Made by a program: the position numbers and the translations under genes. Source: JAPOXR01 sp965199765 (GTDB lineage: Bacteria; Pseudomonadota; Alphaproteobacteria; Rhodobacterales; Rhodobacteraceae). Taken from it: DNA of 64,000 nucleotides. Where the stretch lies: positions 248,001 through 312,000 of the forward strand of contig CBDATC010000002.1 of the NCBI GenBank assembly GCA_965199765.1. The letters run 5' to 3'. The notes beneath the pieces are model-generated. The model searched no databases. It was given only the letters and a program-made list of their open reading frames with translations, and was not told where the DNA came from. Each line of letters starts with the position of its first letter. The stretch's first letter is position 1. This document shows, one piece after another, positions 7,686 through 17,291 of the stretch.

Positions 7686-10600
7686 GTGGGACGAAAGCCG
7701 TGGATATGGCGCATCCTGGGTGCGATTTTCACTGCGATCGTCATTTCGACGATTTTTGCGGTTGGGATGTTGGCAGCGCTGCAGATAAAAGTCCCGCAAT
7801 TCGCACATCAGATGATCGAAGAGCGAATCGAATCCAATTCCTTTGGCGGCACCATTCAGATCAGTGATATCTTCCTGTCTCTGAACATTGCAAATTTCAG
7901 ACCGGTGCTGCGCATTGCGGAGACTTCGATCAGCAGTTCCAAATTCATCGGCCAAATCACTCTGTCTGATCTCAATCTTGAATTGGAGCTGCTGCCAGCG
8001 CTTTCCCAACGAATCGAAATCACTTCGGCCCGAGCGGCCCGAGCTGATATTACCGCAAACGTGGAAGACAGCTTGCTGACTGCATTGAATCAGCCGTCCC
8101 CGCACAGCGAAAACAGCCCAACATCGTTATTTGTCGATCTCCAGCAGTTGGAAACCGCTGTGCAAAGTTTGTCCGACGCTTTTGTCGTCAACGATTTCAA
8201 TGCGCTGCTTCAGATCGATTCGACCGGTGAAACCGTGCGGTTGGCCGGAGGCCAGATCGCTCTAAGCAAGGCGGCGACCGGACTGGAAATTGATGCTCGC
8301 GCTGCTTGGCAGCTCTCAGATTTTCAGGATGCGGCCATAACCTTTCGAATGCGTTCGCTAGGCAAAGCAAGCGGGGCTGTTGCGTCTGTTTCGATTTCTG
8401 GAGCGAGGCTCTCGGATCTATCTGCGCTGATCAGCTTGCCCGAGTACTTCAACGACATTGATCCCGTTCTGGAAGCGGAAGTCGATCTGTTCACCGACAA
8501 TGAAGGAAAATTCAAAGAGGCGGCGGGCAGAATTCAATTTGGTGGTATGGAATTCACTGTCCCAGGCACAAATGAACGAAGCGTCATCAATTCGATTGAC
8601 ACTCGGGTGCGCTACAGCTTCGCGTTGAATCAACTTCGCTTGGACTCGATTCACATCAAGAGCGAGCTTGGGCAAATGCACGCCGAAGGTCAGGTGGACA
8701 TCGAAGAGTCAACTGAGCACGGAACTGTTGCCGAAGGATATTTAGAGATTATCAAAGCCGATTCCATCGGCTTGCCGATTTTAGAAGACCCGGTGTCTGG
8801 AGTGACCGGGGCTATGCAGTTTCGTCTGTCTTTGGCGGCGGCGCGTCTTGATATAGCAGAATTGACGCTCAACGTTGCGGAATCGCGCACCGCGCTCAGC
8901 GGATACTTGGAAAACTCGATCGAGGGCTGGAGTGCGAGTATTGAATTTCAAACCGACACTTTGTCTCGGGATTCGCTGATCAGGCTTTGGCCGCTCAGCG
9001 TCACTCCGCGTGCACGAACCTGGATGAAGGAGCGCGTAAAATCAGGCCGGGTATTCAGTGGCAATGGCGGGCTGCGGTTGATTCCCGGTCAGCCGCCGCG
9101 CGTGAATTTCGGATTCCAATTTGCGGATGCGGTCCTTGAGTTTATTAAGGGATTTCCACCTGCTTTCAAGCTGTCGGGATACGGTGTCTTGGATGACCAG
9201 CGCTTGTCGATTCACGCAAATAATGCGCTTGTTTTTGATCAGGATCACAACACAGCGGATATCTCCGGAATAGAGTTTCTATTCCCCGATATTCTTGATG
9301 ATGCCGCTGCTTTACAATTGAAGATTCCATTTAATGCATCGGCAGCTGATGCTCTGCACCTGCTGGATCATGAACCGCTAAGCCTATTGTCGAAAGGAGG
9401 CATTCCAACCTATATCGCAGAGGGAAATGCGATGGGAGTGGCTGAAATCAACATTCCATTGAAGCGGAAGGATTCTCTTGAACCTATTGATTTTAAAGTA
9501 TTTTTAACTGTATCCGATTTTAAGTCCAAAGCCATTGCGAATATAGCTTCAATTGTCTCGGATGAAGTAGCCATTCGTGCAGACAATCATGGCATAGCAG
9601 TAGAAGGCCGGGGAAAGGTCAATGGCATTCCGGCATATGGTCAATGGACACGGGAATTCGGAAGCAGCACGGTTACGAACAGTCTGCTAACCGGACAGAT
9701 CGAACTTTCTGATGAGTTTGCCGAGGCATTTTCAATTCCGCTGCCAGAACAGACAATCAACGGCAAAGCAGAGGCTGAATTTTTTGTAACGTTCGGAGGT
9801 GATCAGGAGCCGGGATTCGGCATTGTGGCGGATGCTGAGAATCTGGAGCTTTCGATTCCTGAAATCGGCCTGAACAAGCAGGCTGGGACGCCATTCAATA
9901 TCGTTATGGAAGGGCGAATGTCCCAGCCGATTGTTATCAATCGCATTGAATTATCAGGAGCTGGCTTAAACGTTGAAGGCTCAATCAATCTCCGGCAGGA
10001 CGGAATGCTTGATCACGCGGAGTTTTCCAAAGCTGAATTCAATGATTGGTTGAAAGCAGCAGTTACGATTCCGACCGATGACCGTTTCGCCGCGATCGTG
10101 ACAGGCGGCACAGTGGATTTGGCGAATGCTTCAGCGATCGGTGTGCAAAGAAAACAGGCAGGCCGATTGGACAAGCCGATTCTAGTAAAACTCGACCGCG
10201 TGATTCTCACGCCGACAATCTGGCTTTCTGAGGTCGAAGGCACTTTGCTGCTGCAAGAGGAAATCGTTGGGGAATTCATCGGCAAAGTCAACGGGAAAGA
10301 AAACGTCGAGCTTTCGTTGATCGTCAGGGGATCTCAGGCGGCCTTGGAATTTCGTTCAACAGATGCAGGCCGTGTGCTCCGTGCAGCAGGACTTGCGGGA
10401 AACTTCGTTGGAGGTAGCGTGAGCATTGTCGTTGTTCCAAATGCTGCGGAACAAACCGTTGGCGTCAGAGTATCGGCGAAGGATGTCCGCGTTCTCGACA
10501 TGCCGGTGTTCAGCGAATTGCTGAGCATGGCAAGCATCGTTGGTCTATTTGAAAGGCTTGGTGGCGAAGGCACGCGTTTTTCTCTGATTGAAGTTGCCAT

Positions 10601-10913
10601 GACCATCGATGGCGATACAATCCGTTTCGACAGAGCGTATGCAACCGGATCGTCTATCGGGTTAACGTTAGAAGGTGAAATTGACCGGGCGAACGAAACG
10701 GTTGATCTCAAAGGAGTGATTTCACCAATAAACTTAATTAATCAGTTCCTGAGCGAAACACCGCTCAACGAGATCGGATTCGGCGATGGTAAAGGACTTG
10801 GAGCCATTTCCTACACGCTTCAAGGTCCGATCGATGATCCGGTTTCCAGCACCAATCCGCTGAATCTGATTACTTTGGGCGCGATTATTCGGTTTTTCAC
10901 ACCAATTTTGTAA
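7686..10913 (+). CDS. AsmA/YhdP-like envelope protein with DUF3971 features
   Basis: A very long protein (1075 residues) with one N-terminal transmembrane anchor (about 8-32), then a periplasmic region of repetitive beta-strand sequence, ending in a segment (LISRFFTPIL-type: ITLGAIIRFFTPIL) common in AsmA-like proteins. The recurring pattern of alternating hydrophobic residues (for example LRIAETSISSSKFIGQITLSDL) is that of the VPS13/AsmA repeating beta-groove fold. YhdP, TamB and related proteins carry phospholipid between inner and outer membrane; that role is inferred. The start is GTG at 7686, since the frame has no ATG before the membrane anchor. queA follows after only 7 bp, so the two are probably cotranscribed. 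Confidence 0.8.
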   Translation: MGRKPWIWRILGAIFTAIVISTIFAVGMLAALQIKVPQFAHQMIEERIESNSFGGTIQISDIFLSLNIANFRPVLRIAETSISSSKFIGQITLSDLNLELELLPALSQRIEITSARAARADITANVEDSLLTALNQPSPHSENSPTSLFVDLQQLETAVQSLSDAFVVNDFNALLQIDSTGETVRLAGGQIALSKAATGLEIDARAAWQLSDFQDAAITFRMRSLGKASGAVASVSISGARLSDLSALISLPEYFNDIDPVLEAEVDLFTDNEGKFKEAAGRIQFGGMEFTVPGTNERSVINSIDTRVRYSFALNQLRLDSIHIKSELGQMHAEGQVDIEESTEHGTVAEGYLEIIKADSIGLPILEDPVSGVTGAMQFRLSLAAARLDIAELTLNVAESRTALSGYLENSIEGWSASIEFQTDTLSRDSLIRLWPLSVTPRARTWMKERVKSGRVFSGNGGLRLIPGQPPRVNFGFQFADAVLEFIKGFPPAFKLSGYGVLDDQRLSIHANNALVFDQDHNTADISGIEFLFPDILDDAAALQLKIPFNASAADALHLLDHEPLSLLSKGGIPTYIAEGNAMGVAEINIPLKRKDSLEPIDFKVFLTVSDFKSKAIANIASIVSDEVAIRADNHGIAVEGRGKVNGIPAYGQWTREFGSSTVTNSLLTGQIELSDEFAEAFSIPLPEQTINGKAEAEFFVTFGGDQEPGFGIVADAENLELSIPEIGLNKQAGTPFNIVMEGRMSQPIVINRIELSGAGLNVEGSINLRQDGMLDHAEFSKAEFNDWLKAAVTIPTDDRFAAIVTGGTVDLANASAIGVQRKQAGRLDKPILVKLDRVILTPTIWLSEVEGTLLLQEEIVGEFIGKVNGKENVELSLIVRGSQAALEFRSTDAGRVLRAAGLAGNFVGGSVSIVVVPNAAEQTVGVRVSAKDVRVLDMPVFSELLSMASIVGLFERLGGEGTRFSLIEVAMTIDGDTIRFDRAYATGSSIGLTLEGEIDRANETVDLKGVISPINLINQFLSETPLNEIGFGDGKGLGAISYTLQGPIDDPVSSTNPLNLITLGAIIRFFTPIL

Positions 10914-10920
10914 TGATTGC

Positions 10921-11964
10921 ATGCACCTCACCGAATTTGATTTCACGCTTCCAGAGGATCTGATTGCGCTTCGGCCGATGCGACCTCGCAGGTCTGCCCG
11001 GCTGCTCGTGTCCGATGGTTCCTGTTTGCTAGATCGTCGCGTGAGCGATCTTCCAACGATTCTCCGGCCCGGCGACAGACTGATCTTCAACGACACGAGA
11101 GTTTTGCCTGCATTCCTGAAAGGCATCAGATACCGGGAAAGCGTGGAAAATTGCGGAGCAGCGGTCACTGCTAACCTTGACAAACCTGTTTCAGAAGGGG
11201 TGTGGACAGCGCTTGTGAAACCGGCCAAGAAGCTGCGAGACGGAGACCATATCGATTTTGGGATTAACCTGACTGCGGTCGCAAAGGCGCGGCATGGAGC
11301 GTTTCACATTTTGGATTTTGCCTGCTCGAACGACGAGTTGCTGCAAAAAATCTCGTCCGTCGGCGCAATGCCTCTGCCACCATATATCAGTGCCAAGCGC
11401 AGGACAGACGAAGCGGATATCGAAGCTTATCAAACAATTTTCGCCGACGAACCTGGCGCAGTGGCGGCTCCGACGGCAGCGTTGCATTTTGACACCGTGT
11501 TGCTGCAGGAACTGGCAGACAAAGGAATCAAAACCACTCTGACAACTCTTCATGTCGGAGCAGGGACATTCCTGCCGATTCGCACTGAGCTGATCGAAGA
11601 TCACCGGATGCATTCCGAGCGCGGCGAGATATCAGAGAAGGCCGCAGAACAGATCAATCAGACGCTGGCCGAAGGGCAGCGGGCAATTGCCGTTGGCACG
11701 ACAGCGCTGCGCTTGCTTGAAACCGCGGCGCAGTTTGGAAGAGTTAAGCCTTGGAAAGGCCAAACTGACATTTACATTCGGCCGGGTTTTCAGTTTCAGA
11801 TTGTTTCAGGGCTGGTTACAAATTTTCATTTGCCAAAGTCCTCCCTGCTTGTGCTAGTGGCCGCGCTGGTGGGTCTTGAACGGATGCGCCAAATTTACCG
11901 GCACGCTGTGTCCAACCGCTACCGATTCTATTCCTATGGAGACAGTTCGCTCCTTCTTCGCTGA
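10921..11964 (+). CDS. queA: S-adenosylmethionine:tRNA ribosyltransferase-isomerase
   Basis: QueA transfers and rearranges the ribosyl group of S-adenosylmethionine onto preQ1 at tRNA position 34, giving epoxyqueuosine. The 347 residues cover the whole family, with the conserved start FDFTLPEDLIALRP, the segment RPGDRLIFNDTRVLPA, and the late motifs TLHVGAGTFLPIR and VTNFHLPKSSLL. The gene begins 7 bp after the AsmA-like gene. The usual partner tgt is not next to it. gluQ, which glutamylates queuosine in tRNA-Asp, lies near 61 kb, so the organism evidently makes and modifies queuosine. Confidence 0.96.
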   Translation: MHLTEFDFTLPEDLIALRPMRPRRSARLLVSDGSCLLDRRVSDLPTILRPGDRLIFNDTRVLPAFLKGIRYRESVENCGAAVTANLDKPVSEGVWTALVKPAKKLRDGDHIDFGINLTAVAKARHGAFHILDFACSNDELLQKISSVGAMPLPPYISAKRRTDEADIEAYQTIFADEPGAVAAPTAALHFDTVLLQELADKGIKTTLTTLHVGAGTFLPIRTELIEDHRMHSERGEISEKAAEQINQTLAEGQRAIAVGTTALRLLETAAQFGRVKPWKGQTDIYIRPGFQFQIVSGLVTNFHLPKSSLLVLVAALVGLERMRQIYRHAVSNRYRFYSYGDSSLLLR

Positions 11965-12041
11965 ACCCGCCTCAGAACCGAGTGCGCTTCGGACGGCCTT
12001 ATCTCCAATAGGTTCGATCATCAGCTGAGGTTTTTGCACTA

Positions 12042-13316
12042 ATGTTGACAGTCATTAGAAGCACTTGGGCTCTTCAAATCGGGATTCTGATGCTCATGAT
12101 GGGTAACGGAATGCACGGTACATTGCTTGGTGTCCGCGGCGCGACAGAGTTTGGTTCGACTACGACCATGGCGTGGATCATGTCCGGTTATTTTGTCGGG
12201 TTTCTAGGCGGTTCAAAGCTGGCTCCAAAATTGATTCGCAGAGTTGGCCATGTCCGGGTTTTTGCTGCGTTGGGCTCGTTGATTTCGGCGGCGCTCATCC
12301 TGTTCGCTGCCATACCCAATGCATTGGTTTGGATGGCGCTGCGCGTCATCATCGGCTTTTGTTTTTCAGGCGTTTATGTAGTGGCCGAGAGTTGGTTAAA
12401 CGACAAGTCGACCAACGAAACACGCGGCAAGGTTCTCTCGGTCTATATCATTGTGCAGATGATCGGAATTGTTGCAGCGCAAGGTGTTTTGAATTTCGGG
12501 GATCCCAACGGTTATTTCCTTTTTGTCATTGCGTCGGTCCTTGTCTCGGTATCATTCGCCCCGATTCTTCTTTCGGTTTCACCGGCCCCGATTTTTGAAG
12601 CGACGTCACCAATGTCAATCCGTGAATTGATAAGAAACAGCCCTTTGGGTGCGTTCGGATCGTTGTGTCTCGGTGCGCTGTTTTCGGCGCTCTGGGGCAT
12701 GTCATCGGTGTACGGAACGAATGCGGGGCTCAGTCTCGGCGAGATCTCACTGTTTGTCGCGTTCATTTATATTGGCGGCATGTTATGCCAATATCCGGTT
12801 GGATGGCTTTCAGACCGTCTAGACAGACGGAAGCTGATTGCCGGTTTGTCGTTGATTTGCGCTGTTGTTACCGGTGCCGTAACGATGTTTGCACAGCATT
12901 TTTATTTGCTTTTAGCCGTTGCTTTTGTTATGGGCGGCATGACGAACCCGCTCTATTCGCTGATCATCGCCTATACGAATGATTTCTTGAAAATCGAAGA
13001 TATGGCGGCAGGCGCGGGCTGTTTAATTTTCATTAACGGCGCCGGTGCAATATTCGGTCCTTTGGCGGTCGGTGTGCTTATGGGTGAATTCGGTCCAAAC
13101 GGATTCTATCTGTTTATTTGCATGATCACGATTTTACTGGCGGTGTTCGCATTGTATCGAATGACCGTTCGCTCAGCCGCGCCAATTGATCAGCTCGCGA
13201 CATTCACACCCGTGAGTCAAGGATCGACTCCGGTGGCTGTCGACATGGTGCAAGAATGGGCAATTGATCAGCAAGAGGGTGACTTGGATAGCGATAACGA
13301 TCAGCCAACCACTTGA
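12042..13316 (+). CDS. MFS transporter, YcaD-like
   Basis: A 424-residue major facilitator with about twelve hydrophobic segments spread over residues 10-390 and a hydrophilic C-terminal tail (about 395-424). The loop between the halves and the segment GWLSDRLDRRKLI (a loop 2/8 type G-x3-D-R motif) are typical. Overall sequence (start with LMMGNGMHGTLLGVRGA, then SGYFVGFLGGS) resembles the YcaD subgroup, whose substrates are poorly known. It stands 77 bp after queA on the same strand, with no functional link obvious. Confidence 0.85.
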   Translation: MLTVIRSTWALQIGILMLMMGNGMHGTLLGVRGATEFGSTTTMAWIMSGYFVGFLGGSKLAPKLIRRVGHVRVFAALGSLISAALILFAAIPNALVWMALRVIIGFCFSGVYVVAESWLNDKSTNETRGKVLSVYIIVQMIGIVAAQGVLNFGDPNGYFLFVIASVLVSVSFAPILLSVSPAPIFEATSPMSIRELIRNSPLGAFGSLCLGALFSALWGMSSVYGTNAGLSLGEISLFVAFIYIGGMLCQYPVGWLSDRLDRRKLIAGLSLICAVVTGAVTMFAQHFYLLLAVAFVMGGMTNPLYSLIIAYTNDFLKIEDMAAGAGCLIFINGAGAIFGPLAVGVLMGEFGPNGFYLFICMITILLAVFALYRMTVRSAAPIDQLATFTPVSQGSTPVAVDMVQEWAIDQQEGDLDSDNDQPTT

Positions 13317-13377
13317 TGTTGTGGATTCAATTCAATAAATTCGGGCATTATCACAGCATCTTGGAAACGAGGCGAAA

Positions 13378-13992
13378 TTGTGTCTGGCGGCAATGCGAGA
13401 AAGGGAAATGCGCACAGATTTTAAGTCGGCCTTCGTGCGTCCTCTTGCCAATCCACGGCAATACTCGGCGCTTGTGCTGAACGCAGATTTCCGCCCGCTT
13501 TCCTATTGCCCGCTGTCGCTGTGGCCGTGGCAGATTGCCCTGAAGGCTTCGCTTTGCAACCGCGTTTATGTGCTCTCAGAATACGATAAATACGTGCGTT
13601 CCCCGTCCCGTCGTTTTCGTCTGCCGTCGGTGGTCGCGCTGCACGACTTTGTTCGCCATCAATCAATGCCTGCGTTCACTCGGTTCCATTTGTTTTTGCG
13701 GGACGAGTTTTTATGCCAATATTGCGGATCAAACAGTGAATTGACCTTCGACCATGTGGTTCCCCGGTCGCGCGGTGGTCGCACGACATGGACCAATGTT
13801 GTAACGGCCTGCACCCGATGCAATTTGAACAAAGGTGCTCGAATCCTTGCTGAATCTGGAATGACGCTCCGTCGAGAACCGGTTCAGCCATCATCTGAGC
13901 GGCTGATGAATATCGGCCGCAAATTTCCGCCAGATTATTTGCACAAAAGCTGGATGGATTTTCTTTATTGGGACGTTGAGTTGGAGGCTTAA
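13378..13992 (+). CDS. HNH endonuclease family protein
   Basis: A 204-residue protein with a compact HNH nuclease domain at about 115-165: a zinc knuckle CQYCG followed by FDHVVPRSRGG, then TWTNVVTACTRCN with the second cysteine pair. The N-terminal half (ALVLNADFRPLSYCPLSLWP) is shared by a widely distributed chromosomal HNH family of alphaproteobacteria that is not an intron or phage nuclease. Its physiological role is unknown. The GTG at 13378 is preceded by GAGG at good spacing; ATG codons at 13393 or 13408 are alternatives. Confidence 0.85.
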   Translation: MCLAAMREREMRTDFKSAFVRPLANPRQYSALVLNADFRPLSYCPLSLWPWQIALKASLCNRVYVLSEYDKYVRSPSRRFRLPSVVALHDFVRHQSMPAFTRFHLFLRDEFLCQYCGSNSELTFDHVVPRSRGGRTTWTNVVTACTRCNLNKGARILAESGMTLRREPVQPSSERLMNIGRKFPPDYLHKSWMDFLYWDVELEA

Positions 13993-14180
13993 TCCTGCAG
14001 GACTCTGCTTCTGGTCAGCAGAAGACGCAGTTGTTTCACAGTTTCTGTGCACAGGCGGGTAGAGGCTTGCATGTGTTTGACGTCGGTAATGCCGTGTACT
14101 CCGGCACAAAAATCATCTTGCGAAAATTTCTCGGGAATCCGACCTGACCAAGAGGGAGGTCATTATTCATGGGACTGATC

Positions 14181-14681
14181 TTAAGCGTCGCGAACGAATG
14201 CGGTCTTTCGACGGTTGTGGATGGAATTCTTCGTCAGGATTGCCCAGATAACGCACAGCGCAGCCGAAGCGAGCCCGTTCCAAACTGCCATTGATAGACC
14301 TAGAAATCTCCAGGCGATTTCATCACATCGAACAACGGAGACCGGGCTAGCAAAATCCAATAGACTTTCACGGTCCAGCGCAGAATCAGAGCCGACTTCA
14401 CAAGTTGCCAAGCCGCTCCACCAGCCTTGTTCAACGCCGGCATGAAATCCAGCGGTCAGCGTGCCTGCAAAGAAGGTCAAAGCGGCAAGTGCGGCGACGG
14501 CAGGATGTCGCGTTGCAACAAAAATCATAGCTAGCACAACCGCGACAGCATGAGGCCAGCGCTGCCAAATGCACAATGCGCAAGGCTTCAGCCCTCCGAG
14601 ATGCTCGAACCCGAATGCAGCAATCAGCAGAATGGCCGGTCCTGAAACGCCAATCCACAAGAGCAATTTCGAATTTACCAT
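14181..14681 (-). CDS. dsbB: Disulfide bond formation protein B
   Basis: DsbB reoxidises periplasmic DsbA and passes electrons to quinone. The 166-residue product has four membrane segments and the periplasmic N-terminal pair in KPCALCIWQRWPH (Cys about 37 and 40), which is the redox CxxC. Two further cysteines (LATCEVGS and VVRCDEIAW) match the second essential pair. The open frame runs on upstream to 15170, but the homology begins at the ATG at 14681 (MVNSKLLLWIG), so I place the start there. No DsbA gene is adjacent. Confidence 0.9.
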   Translation of the reverse strand: MVNSKLLLWIGVSGPAILLIAAFGFEHLGGLKPCALCIWQRWPHAVAVVLAMIFVATRHPAVAALAALTFFAGTLTAGFHAGVEQGWWSGLATCEVGSDSALDRESLLDFASPVSVVRCDEIAWRFLGLSMAVWNGLASAALCVIWAILTKNSIHNRRKTAFVRDA

Positions 14682-15622
14682 AGCTGTGACCCCATCAATA
14701 GCATCGCTGCATTTGGAAGTGCCAAACCCGCTGTTGTGAACATCGAACTTGAAAAGCGAGTTTGAGTGGAATCTGCAAGTTTGCAAACAAGCAGCATAGT
14801 TAGATTGTATGGTAAGCCGCGAACAAAACAGCGCGCGGGACCATCGGCGCTTCGCGAGGAGCGCTGTGCTCCTGACGTGACAGTGAAAATCATGAACGGA
14901 ACTTGGTTGATTCCGGTGACCAGGACGGTCCAGGCGCCAAAGCGCATATTGCAGCTTGCTCGCTGACGCATCGAGAATTTGCTTTCGAATAGATTGAAAA
15001 TCGGCGGGATTATCTGATTCATTGCCATGGCGCCATTCGTTTAATCTGCAAGCCCACCGAACACAGAGCCGTCGGGCAAATTGCAGCAATCGTGAGCCTC
15101 TTGGATAAACAACGCAAAACCATCGGCGCCAGCATAGCATTTTATACAATCGGGAAACCCGAATTTTCAAGAAATCGTGAAGCCATAAAATATGAGCAAC
15201 CCATGCCGAGAGAATCTAATGCAAAAAGTCCAAATGTGAAGATAGGGGGGCAATGAAACACAAGATAATCCAAAAGTTATCTCCATTGACGAACGCTGCG
15301 CATTTGATCGATCCGATGCAGAGCGGCAAAGCGGACGGGGCGAAAACGAAAAGCCTTGATGTACCTGCTTCTTTTTTTGCGCGCGCATTCCGGCATGTTA
15401 AAGATTCAGTTTGCAGAAAGTGAGTCACCCGATAATGCTCTTAGCCGTCTTCAGGCAAACGCTGGGATTTGCTGCTATTCGGCCGGTTTCGCGCTTTGTC
15501 CTGCTCCTTAATTCAGAGAATTTAAAATATAAAAGTTATTTTTAAATACTTTTAATGTACAAATAAAATACTCTGCACAAACCATCATCGGCGCGACCGT
15601 ATTCACTTGTCCGAATGCGTTT
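14682..15622. other. Long gap of about 940 bp, possible decayed gene
   Basis: Upstream of dsbB the minus strand stays open to 15170 in one frame and for 117 codons in another, but neither translation shows a recognisable family, and no RNA gene was found. The right part (15500-15600) is very AT rich. It includes AAATATAAAAG-like sequence and runs into an in-frame 5' extension of the YdjM-like gene. Accumulated decay of a former gene between dsbB and the YdjM-like gene is the simplest explanation. Confidence 0.35.
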
Positions 15623-16153
15623 GTGGTCACTATAGCAGCCGTTGCCGGATTTTTGCTGCCCGGTGCATCGCTCTATTTCTTAGAATCGCACGCACTGTTC
15701 ATTCAGGGCGTTCCACCTTCAGTCGTTTTCGGTCAATTGTATTTTTTCGACGCGTGGCACCGCATTTTTTCTATCGACAATTCAATTTTTGTTTGGCTTG
15801 CTTTGCTGTCGACTGGGTACTGGCTGCGACGCGACTGGCTGAATGTAGCTGCAGCGTCAGCACTACTCCATATTTTGACGGATTTTCCGCTGCGCCACGA
15901 TGATGGCCGTGCGCATTTCTGGCCCATCAGCGACTGGGTGTTCGAAAGACCGGTCAATTCCTGGAATCCTGCCCATTACGGCGACATCATCGCACCGCTT
16001 GAGGAGGTTTTTTGCGGTGATTTGTGTGTGGTTCTGTGGTGCAGATTCAAGGGCTGGTTGGCACACATACTGACTTTGTCAGCGGCAGTCATTCAAGTTT
16101 TGCCAGCAGCCGGGAACTTTAGAGCTAAGATGGTTTGCATCTTGGAATTTTGA
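15623..16153 (+). CDS. YdjM-like membrane protein, often annotated CobQ; start probably lost
   Basis: A 176-residue frame matching a Rhodobacterales family of small integral membrane proteins often labelled cobalamin biosynthesis protein CobQ, although it resembles the YdjM metal-dependent hydrolase type. Conserved pieces seen are FLLPGASLY, QGVPPSVVF, DFPLRHDDGRAHFWP and NPAHYGD. The similarity extends upstream of the GTG at 15623: the in-frame codons from 15578 read QTIIGATVFTCPNAF, which corresponds to the family start (normally M-N-x-P-A-H-x-I-x-G-A). No ATG, GTG or TTG lies in frame there; only an ATA at 15563. The usual histidine is replaced by glutamine. The C-terminus also diverges. 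It may be a pseudogene or may use the internal GTG. Confidence 0.55.
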   Translation: MVTIAAVAGFLLPGASLYFLESHALFIQGVPPSVVFGQLYFFDAWHRIFSIDNSIFVWLALLSTGYWLRRDWLNVAAASALLHILTDFPLRHDDGRAHFWPISDWVFERPVNSWNPAHYGDIIAPLEEVFCGDLCVVLWCRFKGWLAHILTLSAAVIQVLPAAGNFRAKMVCILEF

Positions 16154-16268
16154 AGCCACATCGGTAAGCGACCGCAGTCGACATGGCGGAAATTGTCATT
16201 GCAAAAGATTACGAAATTTTGGATTGGATTGACGAAACCATGCATTTGAGTTTATGAAACGTGCGCTG

Positions 16269-16354
16269 GCCCGAGTGGCGGAATTGGTAGACGCAGAGGA
16301 CTCAAAATCCTCCGACCCTAGGTTGTGCGAGTTCGAGTCTCGCCTCGGGCACCA
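16269..16354 (+). tRNA. tRNA-Leu (CAA)
   Basis: An 86-nt class II tRNA with encoded CCA. The acceptor stem GCCCGAG pairs with CTCGGGC (16344-16350), followed by ACCA. The anticodon stem GAGGA/TCCTC encloses the loop CTCAAAA, giving anticodon CAA at 16303-16305. The D arm (TTGGTAGA) and T loop (GTTCGAG) are normal, with a long variable arm as expected for leucine. Confidence 0.97.
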
Positions 16355-16418
16355 CGCGCAAGCATACAAAAGAGCGTCGCATGCGGCGTGATCACCGATC
16401 GGCGCATGGCCGTAATTG

Positions 16419-17291
16419 ATGCATAGACTTTCCCCGAATTCAACTCAGAATCACAATGTAGAGCGAGCCAGGATACGCTTTGTCAGCGTGGTCTCTCGAT
16501 CACGCCTTTTAAATTTTGTTGCTTTTCAACTAACTCTAAAGCAGCTACTTGCGGTCTCTGCTATCCTTGCCATATCAGTTTCTGCTTCCGCTGCTGGTCA
16601 CGCGTTAATCGCCGTGGCTTCAAACTTTGCTTTGGCAGCCGAAGAACTCGAGAAAAAATTTGAGGCCTCGCATTCGCATGAAATCGACATCGCAACGGGT
16701 TCCACTGGTCGATTGTATGCGCAGATAAAAAATGGCGCTCCGTTTGATGTATTTCTGGCAGCCGACGAGATGCGTCCTGCTTTGCTTGACGAGCAAGGCG
16801 CAATCGTGAACGGATCGCGCTTTACCTATGCGATAGGCAGACTGCTGCTTTGGAGCCGAATTCCACTGGCATCAAAGCAGCGCGGACTGAACGTTCTGTT
16901 GGATCCCGATGTCAGAATGCTCGCACTGCCCAACCCGGAGCTTGCGCCATTTGGCGCAGCGGCGATGGAGATCCTTGCAAGAGACGGAATCGCACAACAG
17001 ATCAATAAAAAATTGGTCTTTGCGGAAAATGTCGGCCAGTCTTTCGCCTTTGTGGCGACGGGCAATGTGAATCTGGGATTCGTGTCTGGTTCCTATCTCG
17101 CCGCTGCAACGAAAGTTTCGCCTGATGGTTGGACTTGGCTAGTTCCTGAGAATTTACACCGTCCTATTCGTCAGGATGCGGTCTTGCTTCTTCGCGCTGC
17201 AGAAAATCCGGCGGCAATCGCATTTCATAGTTTTTTGAAAGAAGAGGAGGCACAACTGATAATCACGCAATTTGGATATGGGCTGCCTTAG
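16419..17291 (+). CDS. modA: Molybdate ABC transporter substrate-binding protein
   Basis: Periplasmic molybdate/tungstate-binding component. After a signal peptide (LKQLLAVSAILAISVSASAA) comes the mature start LIAVASNFALAAEELEKKFE, with the ligand-loop motif IATGSTGRLYAQIKNGAPFDVFLAAD characteristic of ModA, shown here as positions about 75-105 of the open frame. ALPNPELAPFGAAA and NVGQSFAFVATGNVNLGFVSG are further family motifs. The frame is open further upstream; start codons at 16416 (TTG), 16419 (ATG) or 16489 (GTG) are all possible and the long N-terminus before the signal peptide favours one of the later ones. modB begins inside its 3' end. Confidence 0.9.
   Translation: MHRLSPNSTQNHNVERARIRFVSVVSRSRLLNFVAFQLTLKQLLAVSAILAISVSASAAGHALIAVASNFALAAEELEKKFEASHSHEIDIATGSTGRLYAQIKNGAPFDVFLAADEMRPALLDEQGAIVNGSRFTYAIGRLLLWSRIPLASKQRGLNVLLDPDVRMLALPNPELAPFGAAAMEILARDGIAQQINKKLVFAENVGQSFAFVATGNVNLGFVSGSYLAAATKVSPDGWTWLVPENLHRPIRQDAVLLLRAAENPAAIAFHSFLKEEEAQLIITQFGYGLP

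Noticed and set aside
14681..15170. N-terminal extension of DsbB giving a 329-residue protein
   Set aside because: DsbB homology, including the first membrane helix, starts at the ATG at 14681. The extension is arginine- and cysteine-rich with no domain and is a chance open frame.
16100..16420. Molybdenum-cofactor riboswitch upstream of modA
   Set aside because: The interval is mostly the tRNA gene, and the characteristic conserved Moco-RNA sequence blocks could not be found.
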